NCBI RefSeq assembly: GCF_016135805.1
Contig: NZ_JADWOX010000002.1
Location: forward strand, 248,001 to 312,000
DNA length: 64,000 nt
From: Caulobacter hibisci
GTDB taxonomy: Bacteria > Pseudomonadota > Alphaproteobacteria > Caulobacterales > Caulobacteraceae
Direction of reading: 5' to 3'
The notes under the pieces were generated by a model. It worked only from the letters and a program-made list of their open reading frames with translations. It made no database searches and had not been told where the DNA came from. A program made the position numbers and the translations under genes. Positions 27,201 to 39,000 of this stretch are shown piece after piece. Positions within the stretch are counted from its first letter, which is position 1, and every line of letters starts with the position of its first letter.

Positions 27201-27584
27201 CAGTTTCTGCACCAAGGCTTCGGGCGAGGCGATCAGGACGCGGGGACCGACCGCCTTGGTCGCCAAGGCCCGCAAGGTTCGCATGCGGCGGCCCATGACG
27301 TCGCGCGACGGCGAAGCGCGGTCGTAGGGCAGGCAGTCCCAAGGCGGCAGGATGAGCACCTCGATGTCGGCGGAAAGACCCGCCAGGGCGCGTCCGATTT
27401 CCTCGGCCCGCCGCTCGCTCGAGGCGATATGAACAGCGACGCCACGCGCGGCGTCGACCGCCAGGGCGGCGGCCACGGCCGCGGCCGGAGCCTGACCGGT
27501 GGTCCTGGCGACCGTCCGTTCGGGACGTGCGCCGGGCGTCAGGATCTCGCCGACCGGCGGCTCTGCGTCTTCGGTCCTGGGCAT
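24237..27584 (-). CDS. Divergent Mfd-like transcription-repair coupling translocase
   Basis: From the ATG at 27582-27584 the protein is 1115 residues, close to normal Mfd length. The N-terminal UvrB-like region carries ILPPWDCLPYDRASPSRDV. An RNA-polymerase-interacting module follows (GDVVLHEDHGVGVLRDLKTV). The RecG-like motor has Walker A GDVGFGKTE, DEEQKFGA in place of a DEAD box, TATPIPRTLQAAM, and HQLRGRVGRG. A TRCF C-terminal domain ends the chain. The N-terminal fold segment usually reading RGGIIDLFP is here LGEVTDIFP, and overall conservation is weak, so it may be a second, specialised Mfd. Whether a canonical mfd exists elsewhere cannot be seen. Confidence 0.88.
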   Translation of the reverse strand: MPRTEDAEPPVGEILTPGARPERTVARTTGQAPAAAVAAALAVDAARGVAVHIASSERRAEEIGRALAGLSADIEVLILPPWDCLPYDRASPSRDVMGRRMRTLRALATKAVGPRVLIASPEALVQKLPPRTVLTAAFMTLRCGEPLDLADLARFAARTGYVVDDRIDEPGEIAFLGEVTDIFPADAARPVRIILDEAGQVAEIRLYDPLSQRTEGQVEALLLGPASEWIADAADGDADQDEPVAPRPQGLEHSLADRYGALETLFDLLPKARVSQDSKTAERLADVELHVIEAFEARQSLGGIDGQSPPSPDGLYLLGEALAAGLAGWKARDLDLAGVAPIPNLAIQRNPGRAFCDLVEDQRQAHHRVVLAGLKHEQRPLAKALVRGLDLKPKPVANWAAALAADLGEVVALEVDFDAGFIDAAAGLAVIAASDVVGGRIAAKSAASATDILSEPDLRIGDVVLHEDHGVGVLRDLKTVEIDGLDRDTLQLEYHGGASVLAPIEEIGRIWRYGAEASAVTLDRLKGDGWQARRAQVSHQVDETAVQLVALAKARQARTCEPIVPPKAAYAKFAARFAYPETPDQSAAIEAVLADLASGRPMDRLVCGDVGFGKTEVALRAAAAVALSGRQVAIAAPTTVLARQHYDTFRRRFAGTGIGVAHLSRLVTPAEARIVRQGLESGEVRIVIGTQALAGKDLAFDNLGLMIIDEEQKFGAALKAQLRDLAQDGHLLTLTATPIPRTLQAAMVGIQDVSLIASPPARRRPIRTFLAPFDPASLRTALMREKRRGGQSFFVVPRIEDIAPLAERLAELAPELSVRIAHGALPAEEADAVMVGFADGDGDVLLATNIIESGLDVPRANTMLVWRPDRFGLSQLHQLRGRVGRGRVQGIAYLLADPDDDMSDATRARLSTLEAFDRLGSGLAISARDLDLRGGGDLVGDDQAGHIKMIGAALYQRLLERAVRVARGEVEAADWTPVLNLGQAGAIPLDYVPDPVTRINLYARLARLANLAEIDAFEEELDDRFGPTPELAASLLDLARLQLLARAAEVRQVSAGPKGLALAMSPEAAKGALARVASIAPQARLDEDRVLIAGAFDDADRRRHLVERLLLALAG

Positions 27585-27698
27585 CGATACTCCCCCGCGC
27601 GGGCCCTTCAGATGGCCGCGCACGGAGCAAACACCGCCCGCTTGCAGGTCGTTGCACCGGCGAGACCGGGGAAACGGTCCGCGCTGGCGACCGGCGCA

Positions 27699-27723
27699 GG
27701 AACACGACATCCAAACCGCCGTT
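27699..27723 (+). promoter_or_regulatory. Perfect EcfG/SigT-type promoter ahead of the DUF2252 gene
   Basis: GGAAC (27699-27703), 16 bases, CGTT (27720-27723) is an exact match to the alphaproteobacterial general-stress sigma consensus. It lies 41 bases before the ATG at 27765, with the right polarity. Confidence 0.7.
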
Positions 27724-27764
27724 GTGGTCATCCGCGCCCGACCGGGCGCGTCGAGGGGCAGGGC

Positions 27765-28997
27765 ATGGGCGAAGCGCGATTGGACAAGAGCCTGGCGGAC
27801 AAGAGCAGCAGGGCGCCGCGACCCTCCGAACGCGGACCGATCCTGACCCGCACCCGTAATCTGAAGATGGCGCGCTCGGCCCACGCCTATGTGCGCGGCA
27901 GCACCGTCAAGTTCTACGAGTGGCTCGAGGCCAGCGGCGGCAAGCTGCCCAGCGGGCCGCCGGTCTGGATTTGCGGCGACTGCCATATCGGAAACATGGG
28001 GCCGCTGGCCGACGCCAAGGGCCGGGTCGATATCCAGATCCGCGATCTCGACCAGACGGTGATCGGCAATCCGGCCCACGACTTGATCCGGCTGGGCCTG
28101 TCGCTGGCCTCGGCCGCGCGTGGCTCCGACCTGCCGGGCGTGATCACCGCCCGGATGATTGAGGGCGTCGTCGAAGGCTACGAGGCGGCTCTGGCCGAGG
28201 ACTTCGAGGCCAAGTCGCGCCATCCGCCGATGATCGGCGCGGTGCTGGGCGAGGCGACCAAGCGCACCTGGAAGCATCTGGCCGCCGAGCGCCTCAACGG
28301 CGACAGGCCCGAAATCCCGATCGGCAAGCGGTTCTGGCCGGTCAGCCGCGCCGAGCGGCGCGAGCTCGAAGAGCTGTGCCTCGGCCAACCGATCCGCAAC
28401 CTGGTGACCGGCCTCAAGTCACGCGACCGCAAGAGCGAGATCCGCCTGCTCGACGCAGCCTACTGGATGAAGGGCTGCAGCTCGCTGGGGCGGCTGCGTT
28501 TCGCGGTTCTGCTGGAGGTCGATGGCGGCGAGGGCGATCGTGACATCTGCTTCCTGGACCTCAAGGAGGCGGTCAAGGCCGCTGCGCCGCGCGATCCGGG
28601 CGCGGTGATGCCGCGCGACAACGCCGAACGCATCGTCGCCGGTGCCCTGGCCCTGTCGCCGAACCTCGGTCATCGCATGGCCGCCTGCCGCCTGTTGGGC
28701 AAGTCGGTGATCGTGCGCGAGCTGATGCCGCAGGACATGAAGATCGAGCTGACGGGTCTGACGCCGGACGAGGCCATGGCCTCGGCGCGTTCGCTGGCCC
28801 GCGTTGTCGGCGACGCCCATGGCCGGCAGATGGAGCCGCAGACGCGACTGGCTTGGCTGACCGAACTGGCCCGCAATCGTTCGGGCCTGCTGGATGCGCC
28901 GTCCTGGCTGTGGTCGAGCGTGGTGGAACTGACGGCCGCCCACGAAGGGGCCTATCTCGAACACTGTCGGCGTCATGCATTGGGACTGGACGCCTGA
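27765..28997 (+). CDS. DUF2252 family protein
   Basis: The protein is 410 residues from the ATG at 27765, preceded by GAGGGGC. It shows the hallmarks of DUF2252: PVWICGDCHIGNMG, DIQIRDLDQTVIGNPAHDLIRLG and YWMKGCSSLG, then REVKx-type lysine segments such as FLDLKEAVKAA. The GD-H-N and DxD arrangement suggests a distant protein-kinase or aminoglycoside-phosphotransferase-like fold, but no reaction is established. A perfect stress-type promoter upstream suggests general-stress control. It is divergent from the Mfd-like gene (180 bases apart) and followed by a small membrane stress protein. Confidence 0.88.
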   Translation: MGEARLDKSLADKSSRAPRPSERGPILTRTRNLKMARSAHAYVRGSTVKFYEWLEASGGKLPSGPPVWICGDCHIGNMGPLADAKGRVDIQIRDLDQTVIGNPAHDLIRLGLSLASAARGSDLPGVITARMIEGVVEGYEAALAEDFEAKSRHPPMIGAVLGEATKRTWKHLAAERLNGDRPEIPIGKRFWPVSRAERRELEELCLGQPIRNLVTGLKSRDRKSEIRLLDAAYWMKGCSSLGRLRFAVLLEVDGGEGDRDICFLDLKEAVKAAAPRDPGAVMPRDNAERIVAGALALSPNLGHRMAACRLLGKSVIVRELMPQDMKIELTGLTPDEAMASARSLARVVGDAHGRQMEPQTRLAWLTELARNRSGLLDAPSWLWSSVVELTAAHEGAYLEHCRRHALGLDA

Positions 28998-29002
28998 CGA
29001 CG

Positions 29003-29027
29003 GAACGATCGGACTGAGCGCGGCTTA
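29003..29027 (+). promoter_or_regulatory. EcfG-like promoter candidate for the GlsB-like gene
   Basis: GGAAC (29003-29007), 16 bases, GCTT (29024-29027). The -35 half is perfect and the -10 half differs from CGTT at two positions. It lies about 37 bases before the ATG at 29065. Confidence 0.35.
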
Positions 29028-29064
29028 ACCCTGCACGCGATCCTCGCGTCTGAAAGGTATTCCG

Positions 29065-29322
29065 ATGTCAATTCTCGCGTGGCTCGTGGTCGGACTGATT
29101 GCAGGCTTCCTGGCCAGCAAGGTCATCAACAAGACGGGCTCAGGCATCGTCGTGGACATCGTGCTGGGCGTCGTCGGCGCGCTGGTCGGCGGCTTCGTCT
29201 TCAATTCTCTGGGCCATTCGGCCCCGACCGGCATCAATCTCTACAGCATCTTCGTCGCCTTCGTCGGGGCGGTGATCGTCCTGGTCGTCTACCACCTGAT
29301 CTTCCGCCGCCGCGCGCTCTAG
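29065..29322 (+). CDS. GlsB/YeaQ/YmgE-family small membrane stress protein
   Basis: This 85-residue protein has three glycine-rich hydrophobic segments (WLVVGLIAGFLASKVI, VDIVLGVVGALVGGFVF and a C-terminal FVGAVIVLVVYHLIF), with the short loop NKTGSG between the first two. This is the layout of the transglycosylase-associated/GlsB family of inner-membrane proteins, often induced by stress. The molecular role is unknown. GGTATTCCG before the ATG is a poor ribosome site. An intrinsic terminator follows 20 bases after the stop. Confidence 0.9.
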   Translation: MSILAWLVVGLIAGFLASKVINKTGSGIVVDIVLGVVGALVGGFVFNSLGHSAPTGINLYSIFVAFVGAVIVLVVYHLIFRRRAL

Positions 29323-29341
29323 CGCGCTCGACTGAACGACG

Positions 29342-29373
29342 AGGCGACGGGAAACCGTCGCCTTATCCTTCTT
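29342..29373 (+). terminator. Intrinsic terminator after the GlsB-like gene
   Basis: AGGCGACGG (29342-29350) and CCGTCGCCT (29355-29363) form a perfect 9-bp stem with a GAAA tetraloop, followed by TATCCTTCTT. Confidence 0.8.
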
Positions 29374-29490
29374 GGGCGCTCCGGGTTGGGAACTCTGGGC
29401 GCTTACATCGCGCCACGTCCTGAAACTGAACCTTACGCCCGGTGTTTCATCGGGTACGCGCGCGGGTGGCGCGTCGTTTGCGGAGCCAGC

Positions 29491-30997
29491 ATGTCGGAAG
29501 CCTCGGTCGAAAATCGTGACGTCCGGGTCAGCACCGGCGTGCCTGGCCTGGACGACATCCTCGGCGGCGGCCTGACGCGCGATCGCATCTATCTGGTGGA
29601 GGGCACGCCGGGGTCGGGCAAGACCACCCTGGCGTTGCAGTTCCTGCTAAAGGGCCGCGAGGTCGGCGAAAGCGGGCTCTACATCACCCTGTCCGAGACC
29701 GACGCCGAACTGCGCGCCGCGGCCGCCAGCCACGGCTGGTCGCTCGACGGGATCGCGCTGTTCGAACTGGTCAGCGAGGAAGGCCTGGATCCCGACAGCG
29801 AGCAGTCGGTTCTCCATCCTTCGGACGTAGAGCTTGGCGAGACGACACGCGGCGTGATGCGGCAGGTCGAGGAGACCAAGCCGATGCGGGTGGTCTTCGA
29901 CAGCCTGTCGGAGATGCGGCTGCTGGCCCAGAATCCTTTGCGCCACCGTCGGCAGATCCTGGCGCTGAAGCACTTCTTCGCCACGCGAAAGTGCACCGTG
30001 CTGCTGCTCGACGACCAGACAGCCGAGGACGGCGACCTCCAACTGCACAGCATCGCCCACGGCGTCATCAGCCTGCAGCGGACGACCCAGGAATACGGCG
30101 CCCAGCGCCGCCGCCTGGAGGTCATCAAGATGCGCGGCATCAAGTATCGCGGTGGCTTTCACGACTTCGAACTGGATACCGGCGGCATCCGGGTGTTCGA
30201 GCGCCTGGTGGCGGCCAATCACCCGGCCCATTTCGACCAGCAGATGGTCTCGACCGGGTCGCCGGGCGTTGACGCCCTGATGGGCGGCGGCCTGGCTCGC
30301 GGCACCAACACCCTGATCAGCGGCCCCTCGGGCGTCGGCAAGACCACGACCTCGGTGCGTTGCGCCCTGACCGCCCTGGAGCGCGGCGAGACCGTCGCCT
30401 ACTACCTGTTCGACGAAGGCCTGACGACGTTGCTGACGCGCTCGAAGGCTCTGGGCATGGACCTGCGGCCGCACCTGGAGGCGGGGCGGTTGCTGATCCG
30501 CGCCATCGATCCGGCGGAGCTGTCGCCCGGCGAGTTCGCCTTCCATGTGCGCGACGCCGTCGAGCGTCAGGGCGCGTTGACCGTCGTCATCGACAGCCTC
30601 AACGCCTATCTCCAGGCCATGCCGGGGCAGAAGTTCCTGTTCCTGCAGATGCACGAGCTGCTGACATACCTGAACCAGCAGGGCGTGGTGACGCTGCTGA
30701 TCCTGGGCCAGCATGGCTTCATCGGCGAGGTGCGCAGCGATATCGACCTCAGCTATCTCAGCGACGGCATCTTGCTGTTCCGCTTCTTCGAGGCGGCTGG
30801 TTCGGTGCGCACGGCGATCTCGGCCGTCAAGAGCCGCACCGCCGCCCACGAGAAGACCATCCGCGAAATCCGCCTGACAGAAGGGGGGATCGAGGTCGGC
30901 GAAGCGCTGACCGACTTTCAGGGCGTGATGACGGGCTTGCCGTCCTACGAGGGCAAGGTCGGTATGCTCGGCGAGGGACGAGGCGATCGGCGCCCGG

Positions 30998-31005
<8 letters not shown>
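29491..31005 (+). CDS. KaiC-like double-domain ATPase
   Basis: From the ATG at 29491 (CGGAG seven bases ahead) the protein is 504 residues with two RecA-like domains. The CI domain has Walker A GTPGSGKTT (38-46) and Walker B VVFDS (134-138). CII has GPSGVGKTT (278-286) and VVIDS (365-369). The CII stretch SDIDLSYLSDGILLF aligns with the cyanobacterial KaiC phosphosite region, with a serine kept and the next position tyrosine instead of threonine. The catalytic Glu pair is SE in CI and DE in CII. No kaiA or kaiB is nearby. It overlaps the hybrid kinase gene by 8 bases, so the pair probably forms one signalling unit. Confidence 0.93.
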
Positions 31006-33049
<2,044 letters not shown>

Positions 33050-33106
33050 CGGCGAAGGCGCTCGGTCGGAAGGCCCGGCGCATCCGCACAGTCTTCGGCC
33101 TTCGGA

Positions 33107-33400
33107 TCAGCGTCGCCGGGCGGGCAGGTACTGGCCGCCGGCCAGCGTCAGTTTCCAGCCCGACCGGGTTCGCTCCGCCAAGCCTAGCGCCGTCAGGCTT
33201 TGGGCGTCGCCTATGTTGAGCTGAAGCTCCGCGCCCTTGGTGCGGCGGTCCAGCTCGCGGAGCGACTGGAGTTGACCGCTCGTCAGGTTGAGCGGGCCAG
33301 GATCGATCTCCTCGTCCGACCTGACCAGGCGCAGATGGGCGGGGACTTGGTCGAGAGGCCGCCTACTCCTGCTGTCGATGTTTGGATTTGAGGGTTTCAA
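33107..33400 (-). CDS. Small protein of unknown function
   Basis: A 97-codon frame from a TTG at 33398-33400, with GGAG about seven bases ahead, overlapping the end of the 33363-33635 frame by 38 bases. It is basic at both ends, with a central LTSGQLQSLRELDRR and a C-terminal DAQSLTALGLAERTRSGWKL segment. The latter could be part of a winged-helix-like fold. I do not recognise a family. The overlap and shared strand suggest a small operon opposite the kinase gene. It could be a chance frame in GC-rich DNA. Confidence 0.45.
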   Translation of the reverse strand: MKPSNPNIDSRSRRPLDQVPAHLRLVRSDEEIDPGPLNLTSGQLQSLRELDRRTKGAELQLNIGDAQSLTALGLAERTRSGWKLTLAGGQYLPARRR

Positions 33401-33635
33401 GAGCGGTCTCCATCTTCTGCTGTCTATGGATCACCAGGCGCAGAAGCACGGCTCGCGCGGGGCTGGTGTCGGACTTGGCCAGTTCCTGGCGCGCGCCTTC
33501 GACGATGCGGCCGCGATGGAGATGACCCAGCCGCCAGCTTTCCATTCGGACTTCGCCAGGCGAGTACCAGATGAAGCGGCGCATCGCGGCGGCCAGGACG
33601 GGAAAGCGCTCGATTAGCCCAATCAGCGTTTTCAT
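33363..33635 (-). CDS. Small basic protein of unknown function
   Basis: A 90-codon frame from the ATG at 33633-33635. It contains LIGLIERFPVLAAAMRRFIWYSPGEVR near the start (read as two parts) and ends in a charged, glutamine-rich tail. No family is recognised. It precedes and overlaps the 33107-33400 frame on the same strand. Support is the reasonable amino-acid composition and the tandem overlap only. Confidence 0.45.
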   Translation of the reverse strand: MKTLIGLIERFPVLAAAMRRFIWYSPGEVRMESWRLGHLHRGRIVEGARQELAKSDTSPARAVLLRLVIHRQQKMETALETLKSKHRQQE

Positions 33636-33908
33636 CCTGACGACACGCTCGGGCGAGCTGAGCCGATCTCTGGTCGTTCGGGCGCGCCCGCGCGGTCCCC
33701 GCACTGGTGACTCGGGATCTGGGGCATGGATTGTCCTGATCGACGCTCTAGAGGCGAGCTTCGCCGTTTTCAGTCACGGCGCGCGCCAGCAGCGTAATGT
33801 TGAGCATGCGCCCTGGAACCGTGAATAGCTATCTTAATCTCAAAAAGAAAAGCCCAAGCTCAGGTTCAATTTCTGGCGTCCCTGGATTGATCGATACATT
33901 TGGAGGCA

Positions 33909-34241
33909 ATGAACACGCGGTCCGACGGGGCGATCATGTTAGGCTGCGAAATGAACGAGACCGAACGTGACAGACTGGCCCGCGATCGGGCCGAGGCCTA
34001 TGCGCCACCGCCCGCTGGCGGCGCCTTGATGGCCGGCGTCTGCGGGGCGGCGCTCGCCCTGGTGGGCGTCATCGTCGCGGCGCGGTTCTATGGTTGGCTC
34101 GTGCGTGATCATATCGGCTTGGCTGCGATCCTGGTCGTTGGAGGCTTCGTCGTCGTCTGCGGAGGCTACCTTCAGCTGGCGCGCACGAACCGCAGGGCGC
34201 GCCGCGCCGAACGGCTCCTGATCGATCGGGAGCACCGATAG
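33909..34241 (+). CDS. Small two-span membrane protein
   Basis: A 110-codon frame from the ATG at 33909 (GGAGG close upstream). An alternative ATG at 33951 would give 96 residues. The N-terminal part is charged (NETERDRLARDRAEAY). Two membrane spans follow at ALMAGVCGAALALVGVIVAA and AAILVVGGFVVVCGGYLQLA. The end is very basic (RTNRRARRAERLL). No named family is recognised. It sits upstream of the CsbD-like gene and may be co-expressed with it. The AT-rich DNA before it probably contains a promoter. Confidence 0.6.
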   Translation: MNTRSDGAIMLGCEMNETERDRLARDRAEAYAPPPAGGALMAGVCGAALALVGVIVAARFYGWLVRDHIGLAAILVVGGFVVVCGGYLQLARTNRRARRAERLLIDREHR

Positions 34242-34272
34242 GCCTCCCGGCGCACAACCGTGAATATTCCCC

Positions 34273-34297
34273 GGAACACCCACCGGGCTCGCGGATT
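34273..34297 (+). promoter_or_regulatory. Weak EcfG-like promoter candidate for the CsbD-like gene
   Basis: GGAAC (34273-34277), 16 bases, GATT (34294-34297), about 40 bases before the ATG at 34338. The -35 half is perfect. The -10 half has two mismatches to CGTT. Confidence 0.35.
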
Positions 34298-34337
34298 GGT
34301 GTCTCGCCGCGTTCAGCGGCAGGCAAAGGACAGACCG

Positions 34338-34682
34338 ATGGACGACCAATTTACAGGCGCCGCCCGCGAGGGCGTCGGCCGGGTTCAGGACGCCGTCGGC
34401 GGGTTGACCGGCGATAGCGCCACCCAGATGAAGGGCAAGCTCAATCAAGCTGCCGGCAGCGCTCAGGAGACCTACGGCAAGCTGAGCGAAGGCGTACGGG
34501 ACACGCTGGAGGGCGCTCTTGAGACGGTGCGCGGCGAGGTGCACGAGCGTCTCGACACCATCGAGACCTACGTGAAGGACAAGCCCCTTCCGGCCGTGGC
34601 GATCGCCGCGGTGGCCGGCATCGTGCTGGGGCTGCTCCTGCGCGGCGGCAGCAGGACCATCTATCTGCGCGATCCGCGCTAG
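34338..34682 (+). CDS. CsbD-like stress protein with C-terminal membrane anchor
   Basis: From the ATG at 34338 the protein is 114 residues. The N-terminal half (AAREGVGRVQDAVGGLTGD, MKGKLNQAAGSAQETYGKL) matches the CsbD/hydrophilic stress family. The C-terminal half (ETVRGEVHERLDTIETYVKDKPLPAVAIAAVAG, read as two parts) resembles DUF883/ElaB proteins, with one hydrophobic segment and a glycine-rich end. Such proteins are induced in stationary phase or envelope stress, and their mechanism is unknown. A strong palindrome follows the stop. Confidence 0.85.
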   Translation: MDDQFTGAAREGVGRVQDAVGGLTGDSATQMKGKLNQAAGSAQETYGKLSEGVRDTLEGALETVRGEVHERLDTIETYVKDKPLPAVAIAAVAGIVLGLLLRGGSRTIYLRDPR

Positions 34683-34691
34683 GTCGCTGAC

Positions 34692-34730
34692 GGGCGAGGT
34701 TCCAGGGCGCTCGTTCCTGGAGCCCCGCCC
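34692..34730. terminator. Bidirectional stem-loop between convergent genes
   Basis: GGGCGAGGTTCCAGG (34692-34706) pairs with CCTGGAGCCCCGCCC (34716-34730) with few mismatches. It lies exactly between the stops of the CsbD-like gene and the convergent flavoprotein gene. No long T-run is present on either side. Confidence 0.6.
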
Positions 34731-34733
34731 AGT

Positions 34734-35651
34734 TCAGCGCAGAAACGGCCCTCGCTTGGCCAGATCGTTTCGCAGGGCCGTGGCCGCGACGCCGGCCTCG
34801 CCCATGGCGTGGCTGATCTGGTCCAGGCCCAGTACGACGTCGCCGGCGGCGTAGAGGCCCTCAATGCTCGTGCGCTGATGGACGTCCACCTTGATGCATC
34901 CGTCTTCCGTGACCGCCGCGCCCAGGCCGCGAGCCAGGTCGGAATGAACCTCCGAACCCAGCGCGGGATAGACCGCATCGAAGCGCAGGCGTCCCCTGGA
35001 ACAGGCCAGGCTGATACTGTCGTCCTCCAACGCGAAGTCCCCCGCAGGGCCGGCGATGCGCCTGACCCCGATCTCATCGAGCCGCCGACGTCGGCTCTCG
35101 TCGAGGCCGTCGTCGGCCTCCAGCGCGATCAGCGTGACGCTGGCGGTGTAGGCGCGCAGGAACTCCGCTTCGCCAGCGGCGCGGGCGCCGCCACCGATCA
35201 CCGCCACCCTCTGGTCGGTCACTTCATAGCCGTCACAGACGGGGCAGTAGCGCAGGCGCCCCTGCGCGAGCGCCTGGGCGTGCAGCGTCTCGTCCATCGG
35301 CGGTCGGCGATTGGTCACCCCGGTCGCGAGCAGGACGGCGCGGGCTCGGAACGCGCCGGTCGAGCAGCGGACGAGGAAGTCCTCGGGCGCGATCTCCAGC
35401 GCCTCGACCCGCGACGAGATCATGCGCGCGCCGTAAAGCTCGGCCTGCTCGCGCATGCGCGCCAGCAGGACCTGGCCTGATATGCCTTCGGGAAAGCCCG
35501 CATGGTTGCGGGTCAGCGGGATCAGCGCGGCGCGGCTGTCGCCGGCGTCGACGACGACCACCGACAGCCGGAACCGCGAAAGATAGATCGCGGCGGTCAG
35601 GCCCGCGGGCCCGCCGCCGACGATCAGGCAGTCCATCCTTCCGTCACTCAT
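34734..35651 (-). CDS. Thioredoxin-reductase-like FAD/NAD(P) oxidoreductase
   Basis: From the ATG at 35649-35651 the protein is 305 residues. It has the FAD motif CLIVGGGPAGLTAAIYLSR, a second nucleotide-binding motif VAVIGGGARAAGEAEF, the redox-active CPVC (in RYCPVCDGYE) and the C-terminal GLYAAGDVVLGLDQISHAMG. This fits the low-molecular-weight thioredoxin reductase family. Its CPVC differs from the classical CATC, as in several TrxB-like stress proteins. It begins 13 bases after katE on the same strand, so the two probably form an oxidative-stress operon. Its electron acceptor is unknown. Confidence 0.9.
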   Translation of the reverse strand: MSDGRMDCLIVGGGPAGLTAAIYLSRFRLSVVVVDAGDSRAALIPLTRNHAGFPEGISGQVLLARMREQAELYGARMISSRVEALEIAPEDFLVRCSTGAFRARAVLLATGVTNRRPPMDETLHAQALAQGRLRYCPVCDGYEVTDQRVAVIGGGARAAGEAEFLRAYTASVTLIALEADDGLDESRRRRLDEIGVRRIAGPAGDFALEDDSISLACSRGRLRFDAVYPALGSEVHSDLARGLGAAVTEDGCIKVDVHQRTSIEGLYAAGDVVLGLDQISHAMGEAGVAATALRNDLAKRGPFLR

Positions 35652-35664
35652 GCAGGCCCATCGC

Positions 35665-37866
<2,202 letters not shown>

Positions 37867-37899
37867 GGGGCGTCTTTCAATTTTGAGGTGTGGCGACCT

Positions 37900-37924
37900 A
37901 ACGTTCGCGCGCAGTCGTGGTTGC
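37900..37924 (-). promoter_or_regulatory. EcfG/SigT-type promoter candidate for katE
   Basis: On the minus strand GCAAC (37924-37920), 16 bases, CGTT (37903-37900), 33 bases before the katE ATG. There is one mismatch to the GGAAC/CGTT consensus. Confidence 0.55.
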
Positions 37925-38094
37925 TGTCGTCCAGCCGACATAAATCTCTGAAACATCGATTATTTTCGTGCGGGCCTCGCCTCGAACCTTCCTCCCTTCG
38001 GGGAGTTTGCATTCCGCTGCGGTTTCGTGGCCGGGCTTGGGAAGAGCAGGAACGTCATGCGCGCATCGATCATCCGTCGGCTGGGAATCTCGTC

Positions 38095-39000
38095 TTGAAG
38101 CGCTGCGTGGCGGTGGCCGTTCCGGCGCGAAACGAGGCCGCCTGGATAGAGACCTGCCTGACCCGCCTGCTGGCGATGGCACGCGACGATCGGGTCGCTT
38201 TGCTGCGCATCCTGGTATTGGCCAACAACTGCACCGACGACACCGCCGAGCGCGCCCGTCGCCTGGGCGACGACGTCGAGGTCGTCGAGATGCGGTTGGG
38301 TCCTGACCAGGCTCATGCCGGCGGCGCCCGGCGCGCGGCGTTCGAGGCCGCCGCGGCCCTTCTGCACTCGCCCGAAGACCTGTTGCTGACCACCGACGCC
38401 GACACCCATGTCGACGGCGACTGGCTGTTGCGTACGCTCGACCACGTCGACGCGGGCTACGACGCGGTAGCGGGGCTGGCGCGGCTCAAGGGCGCTGAAC
38501 TGCGCGGCCTCGACCCGGCGCACCGCGCCCGGCTGGCCCTCCTGCGCCGCTACTACGCCGCCCTCGACGCTTTGCGGGCGGGGCGGAGCGACGAGGCCTG
38601 GCCGCACCACTTCTACGAAGGCGGCGCCAGTATGGCCCTGACCCTCGGCTGCTACGCCCGCATCGGCGGCGCGCCCGCCCCGCCGGTGGGCGAGGACAAG
38701 GCGCTGTTCCAGGCCGTGAGGGCGGCCGGCGGACGCGTGCGCCACCCCATCGACGTCAAGGTCTTCACCTCCTGCCGCCTGGCCGGTCGCGCCGTCGGTG
38801 GAACCTCCGACACCCTGGACCTCTGGGGGCGCCAGGCGATCGACGAGCCGATCCACGAGGCGCCGCCGCTCAATGTCGCCCTCGGTCTCGCGGCGTCGGG
38901 ACCCGCCCTGACCTTCGCCGACCTTCCGGCCGAGATCGACAAGGCCCGCGCCTTGGTGCGTATCGGGCGCGAGCGGATGCTGCTGGCCCAGGCCGGTTAG
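38095..39000 (+). CDS. Glycosyltransferase family 2 protein
   Basis: The frame from a TTG at 38095 encodes 301 residues. No in-frame ATG lies upstream within a plausible distance, and the GT2 start VAVAVPARNEAAWIETCL follows immediately. The nucleotide-sugar and metal-binding motif is TTDADTHVDGDW (Asp101, Asp103). The middle part has HHFYEGGASMALTLGCYARIGG, common in GT2 enzymes. No membrane segment is present. Its stop overlaps the stop of the convergent methyltransferase gene by four bases. Together with the deacetylase, methyltransferase and dehydrogenase genes it suggests a glycosylated small molecule or surface glycan. Donor and acceptor sugars are unknown. Confidence 0.9.
   Translation: MKRCVAVAVPARNEAAWIETCLTRLLAMARDDRVALLRILVLANNCTDDTAERARRLGDDVEVVEMRLGPDQAHAGGARRAAFEAAAALLHSPEDLLLTTDADTHVDGDWLLRTLDHVDAGYDAVAGLARLKGAELRGLDPAHRARLALLRRYYAALDALRAGRSDEAWPHHFYEGGASMALTLGCYARIGGAPAPPVGEDKALFQAVRAAGGRVRHPIDVKVFTSCRLAGRAVGGTSDTLDLWGRQAIDEPIHEAPPLNVALGLAASGPALTFADLPAEIDKARALVRIGRERMLLAQAG

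Noticed and set aside
24273..27764. A very long open frame on the plus strand opposite the Mfd-like gene, continuous with DUF2252
   Set aside because: It is antisense to a clear Mfd homologue and has Gln/Arg/Gly-rich shadow composition. Only the part from the ATG at 27765 shows DUF2252 motifs.
29389..29413. GGAAC upstream of the KaiC-like gene as a possible EcfG -35
   Set aside because: No CGTT-like element occurs 16 or 17 bases downstream.
33815..33840. GGAAC upstream of the small membrane protein gene as a possible EcfG -35
   Set aside because: The positions expected for CGTT read AATC/ATCT, so the -10 half is absent.
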